Source: Clostridia bacterium (GTDB lineage: Bacteria > Bacillota > Clostridia > Oscillospirales > Acutalibacteraceae). From it: a stretch of DNA of 11,186 nt. The notes below the pieces were generated by a model. It was given only the letters and a program-made list of their open reading frames with translations. It ran no database searches and was not told where the DNA came from. Below, piece by piece: positions 1 to 5,595 of this stretch. The stretch is taken from the NCBI GenBank assembly GCA_017552845.1, contig JAFZOE010000345.1, positions 1-11,186 on the forward strand, read 5' to 3'. A program made the translations under genes and the position numbers. Numbering within the stretch: the stretch's first letter is position 1; the number at the start of each line of letters is the position of its first letter.

Positions 1-783
1 AAGTCCGTATTCTCTCGCCTGTTCGATTGCCTTCTGAAGTCTGGCAACGGCAATGGGATACTCTGCACGGACATAGACAAAGCCCTTGGTGGCGCCGATT
101 GCGTAGCCGCAGATTGTCATAGCTTCAACTATGCAGTGCGGATCGCCTTCGAGAACGCTTCTGTCCATGAATGCGCCGGGGTCGCCTTCATCGGCGTTAC
201 AGACAACGTATTTCTGATCCGCTTTATTCGGAGCGCAGAATGACCATTTGAGACCGGTGGGGAATCCTCCGCCGCCTCTGCCTCTGAGGCCGGAAGCCTT
301 GACGACTTCGATAACCTGCTCGGGAGTCATTTCGGTAAGAACCTTACCGAGAGCGGCGTAGCCGTCAACAGCTATATATTCATCAATATTTTCGGGATCG
401 ATAACGCCGCAGTTGCGAAGGGCAACTCTGTGCTGCGCTTTGTAGAAATCGGTATCATTGAGCGAGACGCCGCCTGTAATCTCATCGACGGGAACGCTTG
501 TCTCATCATAGACAAGGCGCTGAACCACTCTGCCCTTGAGCAGATGCTCTTCGACTATCTCGGGAACATCCTCGGGCTTGACCTGTGAATAAAAGGTGCC
601 GTCGGGGTAAACGATGACTACGGGGCCGAGAGCGCAGAGACCGAAGCAACCGGTCTGGACAATCTTGATTTCTTCCGTAAGCTTGAACTCCTCAAGACTC
701 TTGGCAAACGCTTCCTGAATCTTTTTGCTGCCGGAAGAGGTGCAGCCGGTGCCGCCGCAGATAAGAACCTGTGAACGAATCAT
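1..783 (-). CDS. hndC: NuoF/HndC-like flavoprotein (diaphorase) subunit of the [FeFe] hydrogenase, partial
   Basis: This is the N-terminal 261 residues; the 3' end lies beyond position 1. The family carries FMN and Fe-S clusters and exchanges electrons between NAD(P)H and the hydrogenase, in the cytoplasm. Residues 1-90 form a thioredoxin-like [2Fe-2S] domain with Cys9, Cys14, Cys46 and Cys50 (ICGGTGC and GCFGLC). The NuoF core follows, with the glycine-rich nucleotide/FMN loop GLRGRGGGGFPTG at about 165-177 and NADEGDPGAF at about 196-205. The fused N-terminal domain is typical of hydrogenase-type HndC/HydB rather than complex I NuoF. The ATG is preceded by GGAGG with 7 nt spacing (791-795), and the gap to hndB is 15 nt. 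The C-terminal 4Fe-4S region is not visible. The family is secure; NAD versus NADP specificity and bifurcation cannot be read from this part. Confidence 0.93.
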   Translation of the reverse strand, partial: MIRSQVLICGGTGCTSSGSKKIQEAFAKSLEEFKLTEEIKIVQTGCFGLCALGPVVIVYPDGTFYSQVKPEDVPEIVEEHLLKGRVVQRLVYDETSVPVDEITGGVSLNDTDFYKAQHRVALRNCGVIDPENIDEYIAVDGYAALGKVLTEMTPEQVIEVVKASGLRGRGGGGFPTGLKWSFCAPNKADQKYVVCNADEGDPGAFMDRSVLEGDPHCIVEAMTICGYAIGATKGFVYVRAEYPIAVARLQKAIEQAREYGL

Positions 784-798
784 AACTTAACCTCCAAA

Positions 799-1170
799 TT
801 ATAAATTCTCATCCTTGAGCGTGTAATCGGTGATTACGCGACCGCCCTTGAGATGTTTTTCAACTACTTCTTTTGCCTTTTCGGCCGTCATCTTTACATA
901 GGTGACCTTTTCTTTGCCTGCTTCAAAAACTTCGACTACGGGCTCAAACTGACAGATGCCGATGCAGCCTGTCTGGGAAACGGTAACCTTACCGCCGAGG
1001 CCCTGATTATTGACCTCTTCCACAAGAGCGTTGAGAACGGGTCTCGCGCCTGCAGCGATACCGCAGGTAGCCATGCCGACTACGACTCTCATATCGCCCG
1101 AGCCTTCGCGAAGGATAACCTTATCCTTCATTTTGTCTTTGATTGCCTGAAGTTCAGCGAGTGATTTCAT
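799..1170 (-). CDS. hndB: HndB-like thioredoxin-fold (2Fe-2S) ferredoxin-domain protein
   Basis: This 123-residue protein has the thioredoxin-like ferredoxin fold seen in the HndB subunit of multimeric hydrogenases, where it is thought to pass electrons between subunits. Visible motifs are MATCGIAAG (Cys36) and QTGCIGICQ (Cys69, Cys73). The second cysteine of the classical Cys-x4-Cys pair is Gly41, so only three of the four usual [2Fe-2S] ligands are present. I recall that homologues also carry CGIAAG here, so this is probably a family trait rather than damage. The N-terminal 25 residues look helical and charged. The start has a GGAAGG site 9 nt upstream. It lies between the GHKL ATPase and hndC on the same strand and is very likely co-transcribed with both. 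The name rests on sequence type and position next to hndC. Confidence 0.85.
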   Translation of the reverse strand: MKSLAELQAIKDKMKDKVILREGSGDMRVVVGMATCGIAAGARPVLNALVEEVNNQGLGGKVTVSQTGCIGICQFEPVVEVFEAGKEKVTYVKMTAEKAKEVVEKHLKGGRVITDYTLKDENL

Positions 1171-1212
1171 AAAATCAATCCTTCCTTTATTCCAAAAAAA
1201 TTAAAAACTGAA

Positions 1213-1764
1213 TTATATAGACGGAAATGCTTCCGAATATTGCTCTTTTAAGTTTTCTTCAATCCACTTTATGACCTCATAGGTGTCAAGCGGAACATCC
1301 TCGAGCACCTGCCTGATTTCTCTTGTATCGAGCGAAACCGCTGCCTCGCCGAAAGTATGGGTAAAGAGAAAATCGGTATCTGGATGCCCCTGAATCAGCG
1401 TTGTTACCGTCGATATGATATCGCCGAGCGGAGTGAAGTCAATGTGATTTTTATTGAAAGACGCCTTAACGAGAGTGCCGTGGTCTTCCAGGGAATCGGA
1501 GGAATTTATTTCAAATTCTCCGCCCGTCTGCTCACTAGCAAGTTTCAGAAGCGGGATTCCCATGCCGACCTTGCGGGTGGTCCTCGTGGTGTAGAACGGG
1601 TCGATAACCGATTTCACGGTCTCTTCGCTCATTCCGCAGCCGTCGTCTTTTATTGTTATAATCAGAGTTTCCGGAGTTTCGGTGAGCGTTATCTCGGTAA
1701 GCGAGGCGCCCGCCTTGACCGAATTCTCGGTAATGTCGAGTATATTGAGGGATAATTCCTTCAT
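1213..1764 (-). CDS. GHKL-type ATP-binding protein (histidine-kinase-like ATPase, no phosphoacceptor domain)
   Basis: This 183-residue protein has the Bergerat ATP-binding fold. The N box is at residues 9-15 (LDITENS, with Glu13 and Asn14), the G1 box is DDGCGM at 40-45, an F-box-like DPFYTT is at 55-60, and the G2 box VGMGIP is at 66-71. There is no HisKA dimerisation helix with a phosphoacceptor histidine and no sensor domain, so it is not a stand-alone sensor kinase. Residues 105-183 form a C-terminal extension I cannot assign. Its ATG overlaps the PHP gene stop (ATGA, 1761-1764), suggesting translational coupling. A gap of about 42 nt separates it from hndB. Its position in the hydrogenase operon suggests it phosphorylates or regulates a partner in ATP-dependent fashion; that role is inference. 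Confidence 0.85.
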   Translation of the reverse strand: MKELSLNILDITENSVKAGASLTEITLTETPETLIITIKDDGCGMSEETVKSVIDPFYTTRTTRKVGMGIPLLKLASEQTGGEFEINSSDSLEDHGTLVKASFNKNHIDFTPLGDIISTVTTLIQGHPDTDFLFTHTFGEAAVSLDTREIRQVLEDVPLDTYEVIKWIEENLKEQYSEAFPSI

Positions 1765-2492
1765 CTGCTCTGCCTCAGAAGTTCAAATAGTTTCTGCCTG
1801 ATTACTGCGTCATCGCCCGGTTTGCAGTCCAGTTCAAAGAAATGCACGCCGTCTCTCATATCGGTAAGGCGGTGGGCATCCGAGCCGATGACCGTTCTTT
1901 TGCCTTCAAGTGAATATTTCTCTGTGTATTCAGGTATATTCCTTTCGCTCGCAAATTCAACAATATCGAAATGCGGAGTTTCGGGAAATACACCGAGCGT
2001 CGCAATAATGCCGTTTGCGGGGCGGTCGATATGAGCGGGATAGCAGATTCCGCCGTATTTCTCAACAAGCGCAGGAGCATTTTCTATTGATATATCCGTG
2101 GCGTTGGTCAGAAAATATTTCTCCTCACCGACAGTATTATCTTCGCCGTCAAGAATAAGCTGGTTTCCGAAAATCTCCGTTTTATTCGGTATCAGTATCC
2201 TGTGTCTGTCGGTTTCATCATTGAAGCACAGAGCGTCTTCAAGATTCTCAAAAAGACAGATAACATGGATATCCTCGCTCGTTGTCAGCTCCATACCTGC
2301 CACGGGAGTAACCGAATATCTCTTCGCCGCTTCAAAAAATGCGGGGCAGTTTCTGCAGGAATTATGGTCGGTCAGCGCGATTATATTCAGGCCGCAGAGC
2401 GAAGCCATTCCCGCAATGTTATTCGGGGTGTTGTCATCATCCGCGCAGGGTGAAAGACACGAGTGAATATGGAAATCGTAAAAATAATTCAT
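1761..2492 (-). CDS. PHP-domain metal-dependent phosphoesterase
   Basis: This 243-residue protein matches the PHP fold found in histidinol phosphatases and in TrpH/YciV-type phosphoesterases, which use two or three metal ions. Metal-ligand motifs appear in order: DFHIHS (Asp6, His8, His10), TDHN (41-44), Glu68 in GMELT, His76 in DIHVI, His154 in PAHIDRP, and GSDAH (203-207). All expected catalytic positions appear intact, so an active phosphatase or phosphoesterase is likely; the substrate is unknown. Its start overlaps the stop of the upstream DRTGG gene (ATGA, 2489-2492) and its stop overlaps the start of the GHKL ATPase. This tight linkage to two ATPase genes suggests it may oppose phosphorylation in a hydrogenase-linked circuit. 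That role is inference. Confidence 0.88.
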   Translation of the reverse strand: MNYFYDFHIHSCLSPCADDDNTPNNIAGMASLCGLNIIALTDHNSCRNCPAFFEAAKRYSVTPVAGMELTTSEDIHVICLFENLEDALCFNDETDRHRILIPNKTEIFGNQLILDGEDNTVGEEKYFLTNATDISIENAPALVEKYGGICYPAHIDRPANGIIATLGVFPETPHFDIVEFASERNIPEYTEKYSLEGKRTVIGSDAHRLTDMRDGVHFFELDCKPGDDAVIRQKLFELLRQSR

Positions 2493-2818
2493 CGGATAAT
2501 ACCGCCGAGAAGCAGAGCGGTTTCATAAGCCGCGAGAGGAGTTGAAATAACATTTATCCCCTTCTGAGCGGCGGTGAAAGCAACATCTTCATCGAGAGCC
2601 ACGCCCTCGGCGAGAATTACGCAGGAAACATCGGAGAGCGAAGCGACCGCGGCGACATTGATATTTGACATTATGGTAATCCAGGCATTATCCTGTCTTG
2701 CTCTGCCCATAACCCAGCTGAGCAGGTCGCCGATATAAGCACCGTTTATCTCTCTTTCGGGCTCGGGGAGGCAGACTGCTTCAAATTCGCCGAGTTCACA
2801 CAGTTTTCCGACTGTCAA
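2489..2818 (-). CDS. Small DRTGG-like domain protein (second copy)
   Basis: This 109-residue protein resembles the free-standing DRTGG-fold proteins found in clostridial hydrogenase operons. Residues 22-36 (REINGAYIGDLLSWV) correspond to the conserved domain start, followed by ITIMSN, a hydrophobic VASLSDVSCVILAEG strand-helix unit, and a C-terminal ISTPLAAYETA helix. DRTGG domains also occur with CBS domains and in phosphotransacetylase-like proteins and are suspected to bind a ligand, but their function is not known. The best start is TTG, with GAGAGGAG about 7 nt upstream. A TTG start may keep expression low. It lies 13 nt after the hydrogenase-domain gene and overlaps the PHP gene by 4 nt. 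A related copy, with little sequence identity by eye, is encoded at 4530-4883. Confidence 0.78.
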   Translation of the reverse strand: MTVGKLCELGEFEAVCLPEPEREINGAYIGDLLSWVMGRARQDNAWITIMSNINVAAVASLSDVSCVILAEGVALDEDVAFTAAQKGINVISTPLAAYETALLLGGIIR

Positions 2819-2831
2819 ATCGCTTCTCCTC

Positions 2832-4085
2832 TCAGTTCTCTTCTCTGCTCTTTATCGGGCATCCGCCGCAGTCGGCAGTTCCTCTTACGCAATCCTCCGC
2901 AAACGCTCTGCAGTTCGGTGCTCCGCAGGCGCCGCAGTCGATGCCGGGCAGGGAATTCTTAAGATTCTGAATATCCGCCATCATTCTCATCGATTCCGCA
3001 ATGCTGTCGGAAAGGCGGGAAATCGGGGCATATTCTGGTATCTCATTGAAAAGATAATTTGCGGGTATATACTGGGATTCTTCTTTGGTAAGATTATTTC
3101 TCGAAACGGGCAGACCGTGGCGCAGAGCCTGCAGACGAGCTTTCGCGATGAAAGGATTCTGCATGGTCATAACTCCGCCGACGCAGCCGCCGGGGCAGGC
3201 ATTGAGCTCGATGAACTCGAGCTGGGGAATATTCCCGTTTTCAACCTGGTCGAGAACTCTGTTGACATTTTCTATTCCGTCGGCGGCGAGATACTTCTCA
3301 TTGAAAATTGCGCTCGCCTCTCCGCCGGAGCCGGCCCAGCTGATGCCGATAATTCCGCTGTCGCACAAGCTTTCGATATCGCTGCCGTGAGACATTTCGT
3401 TTATAAGGCGGAAGTATATATCACTTATTGAGACAACCTCGTCGACCTTGCTCTTATAATCGGCAAAGCCGTTTTTGACATAGCTGACCTTTGCGGGGCA
3501 CGGAGATATGAAGCAGACTCCGATATCCTCGTCTTTTAATTCCGGATGGCTTTCAAGCGCTCTCTGCCTTGCGAGCGAGGCGGCAACCTCCATCGGCGGC
3601 AGCATGTGGATAATGTTGCCGGCAAGCGACGGGAAGCGCAGACCTATAAGCCTCACTATAACCGGGCAGGCGGAGCTGATTACCGGTTTCTTTATTCCTT
3701 CGGTTTTGAGATAGAGTCTTGTATATGCGGATACGAGCTCGGCCGCCTTCGAAACTTCAAAGACATCGTCAAAGCCGATTTTCTTGAGCCCGTCAAGCAC
3801 ATAATCGATATCGTCGAGATTATCAAACTGACCGTAAAGCGTCGGCGCCGGAAGAGCGATTTTATATTTGAATCTCTCCATCGACTCGAGCTTTGAAGAC
3901 ACAGCTTTCTTTGCCTGATGCGGGCAGTTTCTGATACACTCGCCGCAGTCGATACACCTGCTGTCATTAATGACGGCGTGGCCGTCCTTTATCCTTATTG
4001 CCTCTGTGGGACAGTGCTTGAGGCAGGTGGTGCAGCCGGTGCATTTGCTGACATCCAGCAAAACCGAATGCTGATATTCATTCAT
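2832..4085 (-). CDS. Divergent [FeFe] hydrogenase-domain Fe-S protein, putative sensory (M2e/group D-like)
   Basis: This 417-residue protein has three parts. Two N-terminal [4Fe-4S] motifs use Cys15/18/21/25 and Cys44/47/50/54. The central H-domain keeps all four cysteines expected to bind the H-cluster: Cys140 (SSACP), Cys196 (SPCPAK), and Cys297 with Cys301 (NACPGGC). Lys199 of the PCxxK motif is also kept. A C-terminal [4Fe-4S] motif lies at 383-409 (DCGACGAPNC onward). Against catalytic enzymes (TSCCP, MPCxxK, VMACPGGC), the proton-relay Cys is Ala139, and the two methionines near the cluster are Ser194 and Asn295. Such changes are known in slow, putatively sensory enzymes such as M2e-type hydrogenase. 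It is therefore unlikely to be the main catalyst; H2 or redox sensing is my inference. The 22-nt gap upstream has only a weak ribosome binding site. Confidence 0.85.
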   Translation of the reverse strand: MNEYQHSVLLDVSKCTGCTTCLKHCPTEAIRIKDGHAVINDSRCIDCGECIRNCPHQAKKAVSSKLESMERFKYKIALPAPTLYGQFDNLDDIDYVLDGLKKIGFDDVFEVSKAAELVSAYTRLYLKTEGIKKPVISSACPVIVRLIGLRFPSLAGNIIHMLPPMEVAASLARQRALESHPELKDEDIGVCFISPCPAKVSYVKNGFADYKSKVDEVVSISDIYFRLINEMSHGSDIESLCDSGIIGISWAGSGGEASAIFNEKYLAADGIENVNRVLDQVENGNIPQLEFIELNACPGGCVGGVMTMQNPFIAKARLQALRHGLPVSRNNLTKEESQYIPANYLFNEIPEYAPISRLSDSIAESMRMMADIQNLKNSLPGIDCGACGAPNCRAFAEDCVRGTADCGGCPIKSREEN

Positions 4086-4107
4086 ATAACCACTACTTTA
4101 ATGAAAC

Positions 4108-4533
4108 TTACGCAAGGTTGATTACCATCGTGACCGTCGTGCCGACTCCGACCTCGGTATCTATCTGCATTGAATCGGAATAGCGCTTCATATTAGGCAA
4201 TCCCATTCCTGCGCCGAAGCCGAGACTTCTTATGGTGTCGGATGCGGTGGAGAAACCTTCCTGCATAGCTTCATCGATATTTTTGATTCCCGGGCCCTTA
4301 TCTGCGAGAATAATTTCAATACGGTCCTCATAAAGCTTCACATCCGCTTCGCCGCCCTTGGCGTGGATGACCATATTGATTTCCCCCTCATACATCGCGA
4401 TTGAAACTCGGCGTATGATTTCGGGGTCAAGCCCAATTCGCCTTAAATTCTTTTTGATTTGTATAGATGCCTGACCGGCGGAGATGAAATCCTCGCCGTC
4501 AATGTCAAAATGAAAAACAAGCGGCTCGCTCAA
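4108..4533 (-). CDS. RsbW/SpoIIAB-like ATPase (anti-sigma-factor or serine kinase type)
   Basis: This 141-residue GHKL protein has the single-domain layout of RsbW and SpoIIAB, serine kinases that bind sigma factors or phosphorylate antagonists. The N box is at 46-53 (AMYEGEIN, Glu49-x3-Asn53), the G1 box is DKGPGI at 78-83, and the G2 box FGAGMGLPNM is at 106-115. The fold should be an active ATPase. No sigma factor or STAS antagonist is encoded nearby, so its partner is unknown. The start is TTG, overlapping the upstream stop codon (TTGA, 4530-4533), with a GGGAAAGG element about 10 nt upstream. Together with the GHKL protein at 1213-1764 it gives this operon two different ATPases. A role in phosphorylating a hydrogenase-linked protein is inference. 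Confidence 0.85.
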   Translation of the reverse strand: MSEPLVFHFDIDGEDFISAGQASIQIKKNLRRIGLDPEIIRRVSIAMYEGEINMVIHAKGGEADVKLYEDRIEIILADKGPGIKNIDEAMQEGFSTASDTIRSLGFGAGMGLPNMKRYSDSMQIDTEVGVGTTVTMVINLA

Positions 4534-4883
4534 GAATTCTTAACCTTTCCCGTAAGGCCGTTGGAATAGAGAATTCCGCAGGCTTCATAGAGTCTCTTTG
4601 AGGTATTCATGACAACTATGCCGTTTTCCCTGGCAAGCTCCACGATATCCTCGGTGGGTTCCTTTGAGCGAACAAACACTATACAAATCAGATCCATCAT
4701 AACGGCGGTCCTGACAACCTGGGGATTGACAAGTCCTGTCAGCAGAGCGCCCTGATCCTTGACATAGGCGAGCACATCGCTCATCAGGTCACAGCCGCAG
4801 GCGGAATCTATCTGACGGCCGAGATTTTCCTCGCAGCAAAATACTTCGGCGTCAAGAAGCTCTTTCAGATCCTTGATTTTCAT
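4530..4883 (-). CDS. Small DRTGG-like domain protein (first copy, cysteine-rich N-terminus)
   Basis: This 117-residue protein has a DRTGG-like fold: DSACGCDLMSDVLAYV at 27-42, LLTGLVNPQVVRTA at 47-60, IVFVRSKEP at 68-76, and a C-terminal KRLYEACGILY helix. It resembles small DRTGG-domain proteins common in clostridial hydrogenase operons; biochemical function is unknown. Cys16-Cys17 and Cys29-x-Cys31 are close together and could respond to redox or bind metal, but this is speculative. I chose the ATG at 4881-4883, with AAGGA 7-8 nt upstream, rather than a longer upstream start that would run into hndA. It follows hndA by 16 nt and overlaps the RsbW-like gene by 4 nt. It differs clearly from the copy at 2489-2818, so the pair may have separate partners. 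Confidence 0.78.
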   Translation of the reverse strand: MKIKDLKELLDAEVFCCEENLGRQIDSACGCDLMSDVLAYVKDQGALLTGLVNPQVVRTAVMMDLICIVFVRSKEPTEDIVELARENGIVVMNTSKRLYEACGILYSNGLTGKVKNS

Positions 4884-4899
4884 TGAGCGTTCCTTCGTA

Positions 4900-5394
4900 T
4901 CAGTTGAATTTTGCAAGAATGCCGGGAATGGCATCGGGGGTAAGCTTGCCGAAAACCTCGTCATTGATCATCATAACGGGGCCGAGGCCACATGCGCCGA
5001 TGCAGCGGCAGGCTTCGAGGGAGAACTTCTCATCGGGTGTGCATTCGCCGACACCGATTTTGAGCTCCTCTGAGATTTTGTCGAGAATTGCCTGAGCGCC
5101 CTTGACATAGCAGGCGGTGCCGAGGCAGACCGAGATATTGTATTTTCCCTTGGGTGAGAGGGCGAACTGAGCATAGAACGTAGCTACGCCGAAAACCTTC
5201 TCAAGAGAAACATCCATACCGTCGGCTATCATCTGCTGAACTTCCATGGGAAGATAACCGTAAATCTCCTGCGCCTCCTGCATTACTGCCATAAGTCGGC
5301 TGGGATCGGATTTGTTTTCCTCGATAAACGCCTTGAGCTTTGCTTCCTGCTCGGGTGTTCCCTTGAAAGGAATACTGCTGATTTTCTTTTGCAT
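4900..5394 (-). CDS. hndA: NuoE/HndA-like [2Fe-2S] electron-transfer subunit
   Basis: This 164-residue protein is the thioredoxin-like [2Fe-2S] subunit of NAD(P)-linked [FeFe] hydrogenases, homologous to complex I NuoE (24 kDa). The cluster ligands are Cys90 and Cys95 (VCLGTACYV) and Cys131 and Cys135 (RCIGACGLGP), all present. The N-terminal half has the usual helical NuoE region, including QEIYGYLP at about 42-49 and GVATFYAQF at about 69-77. The length is normal for the family. The ATG at 5392-5394 is preceded by AAGGGAG. It is the first gene of the minus-strand operon that ends beyond position 1 with hndC. The long separation of hndA from hndB and hndC by six other genes is unusual compared with the compact hndABCD arrangement. 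Confidence 0.93.
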   Translation of the reverse strand: MQKKISSIPFKGTPEQEAKLKAFIEENKSDPSRLMAVMQEAQEIYGYLPMEVQQMIADGMDVSLEKVFGVATFYAQFALSPKGKYNISVCLGTACYVKGAQAILDKISEELKIGVGECTPDEKFSLEACRCIGACGLGPVMMINDEVFGKLTPDAIPGILAKFN

Positions 5395-5425
5395 AAATAC
5401 ACTCCCTTGTTTAATCCTTAGGTTA

Positions 5426-5440
5426 CGGGCGGGGTGCCCG
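5426..5440 (-). other. GC-rich hairpin in the hndA 5' UTR
   Basis: CGGGC (5426-5430) pairs with GCCCG (5436-5440) around a 5-nt loop. It lies between the likely transcription start and the hndA ribosome binding site, in an otherwise very AT-rich stretch. It could protect the mRNA 5' end or affect translation. With only 5 bp, a regulatory role is a guess. Confidence 0.4.
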
Positions 5441-5453
5441 AAAATTTCCGAAT

Positions 5454-5485
5454 ATTATATTATCATATAAGAACACAAAAATAAA
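5454..5485 (-). promoter_or_regulatory. Probable promoter of the hydrogenase operon
   Basis: On the minus strand a perfect TATAAT lies at 5454-5459, about 60 nt upstream of the hndA ATG, inside a very AT-rich block (5445-5530). No clear TTGACA-like -35 exists at 16-18 nt; the best candidates are T-rich (around TTTTTG). The start site would be near 5447. Rex-type operators were looked for and not found. The -10 is convincing but the full promoter is not. Confidence 0.4.
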
Positions 5486-5523
5486 GAAAAATTTTAATTT
5501 TATATGATTCAATTATATTGCAT

Positions 5524-5558
5524 AAAAAATTGGCGAAAATTTGGATATTTTCACCAAT
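5524..5558 (-). terminator. Rho-independent terminator of the FAD oxidoreductase gene
   Basis: A 12-bp stem with one G-U pair (5529-5540 with 5547-5558) encloses a 6-nt loop. On the minus strand it is followed by a run of six U. It lies 38 nt after the stop at 5596 and just upstream of the hndA promoter, so it separates the two transcripts. Another T5 run follows on the plus side, but no plus-strand gene lies upstream of it. Confidence 0.8.
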
Positions 5559-5595
5559 CGATTTTTAAATATTTACATACCGGAAAAGTATGATT

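Noticed and set aside
853..1164. 103-codon plus-strand frame opposite hndB.
   Set aside because: It lies entirely antisense to a gene with clear Fe-S motifs and has no recognisable domain.
5395..5530. Rex (NADH-sensing repressor) operator upstream of hndA.
   Set aside because: No TTGTTAA-type inverted repeat with 4-nt spacing was found in the AT-rich promoter region; only half-site-like TTGTG is present.
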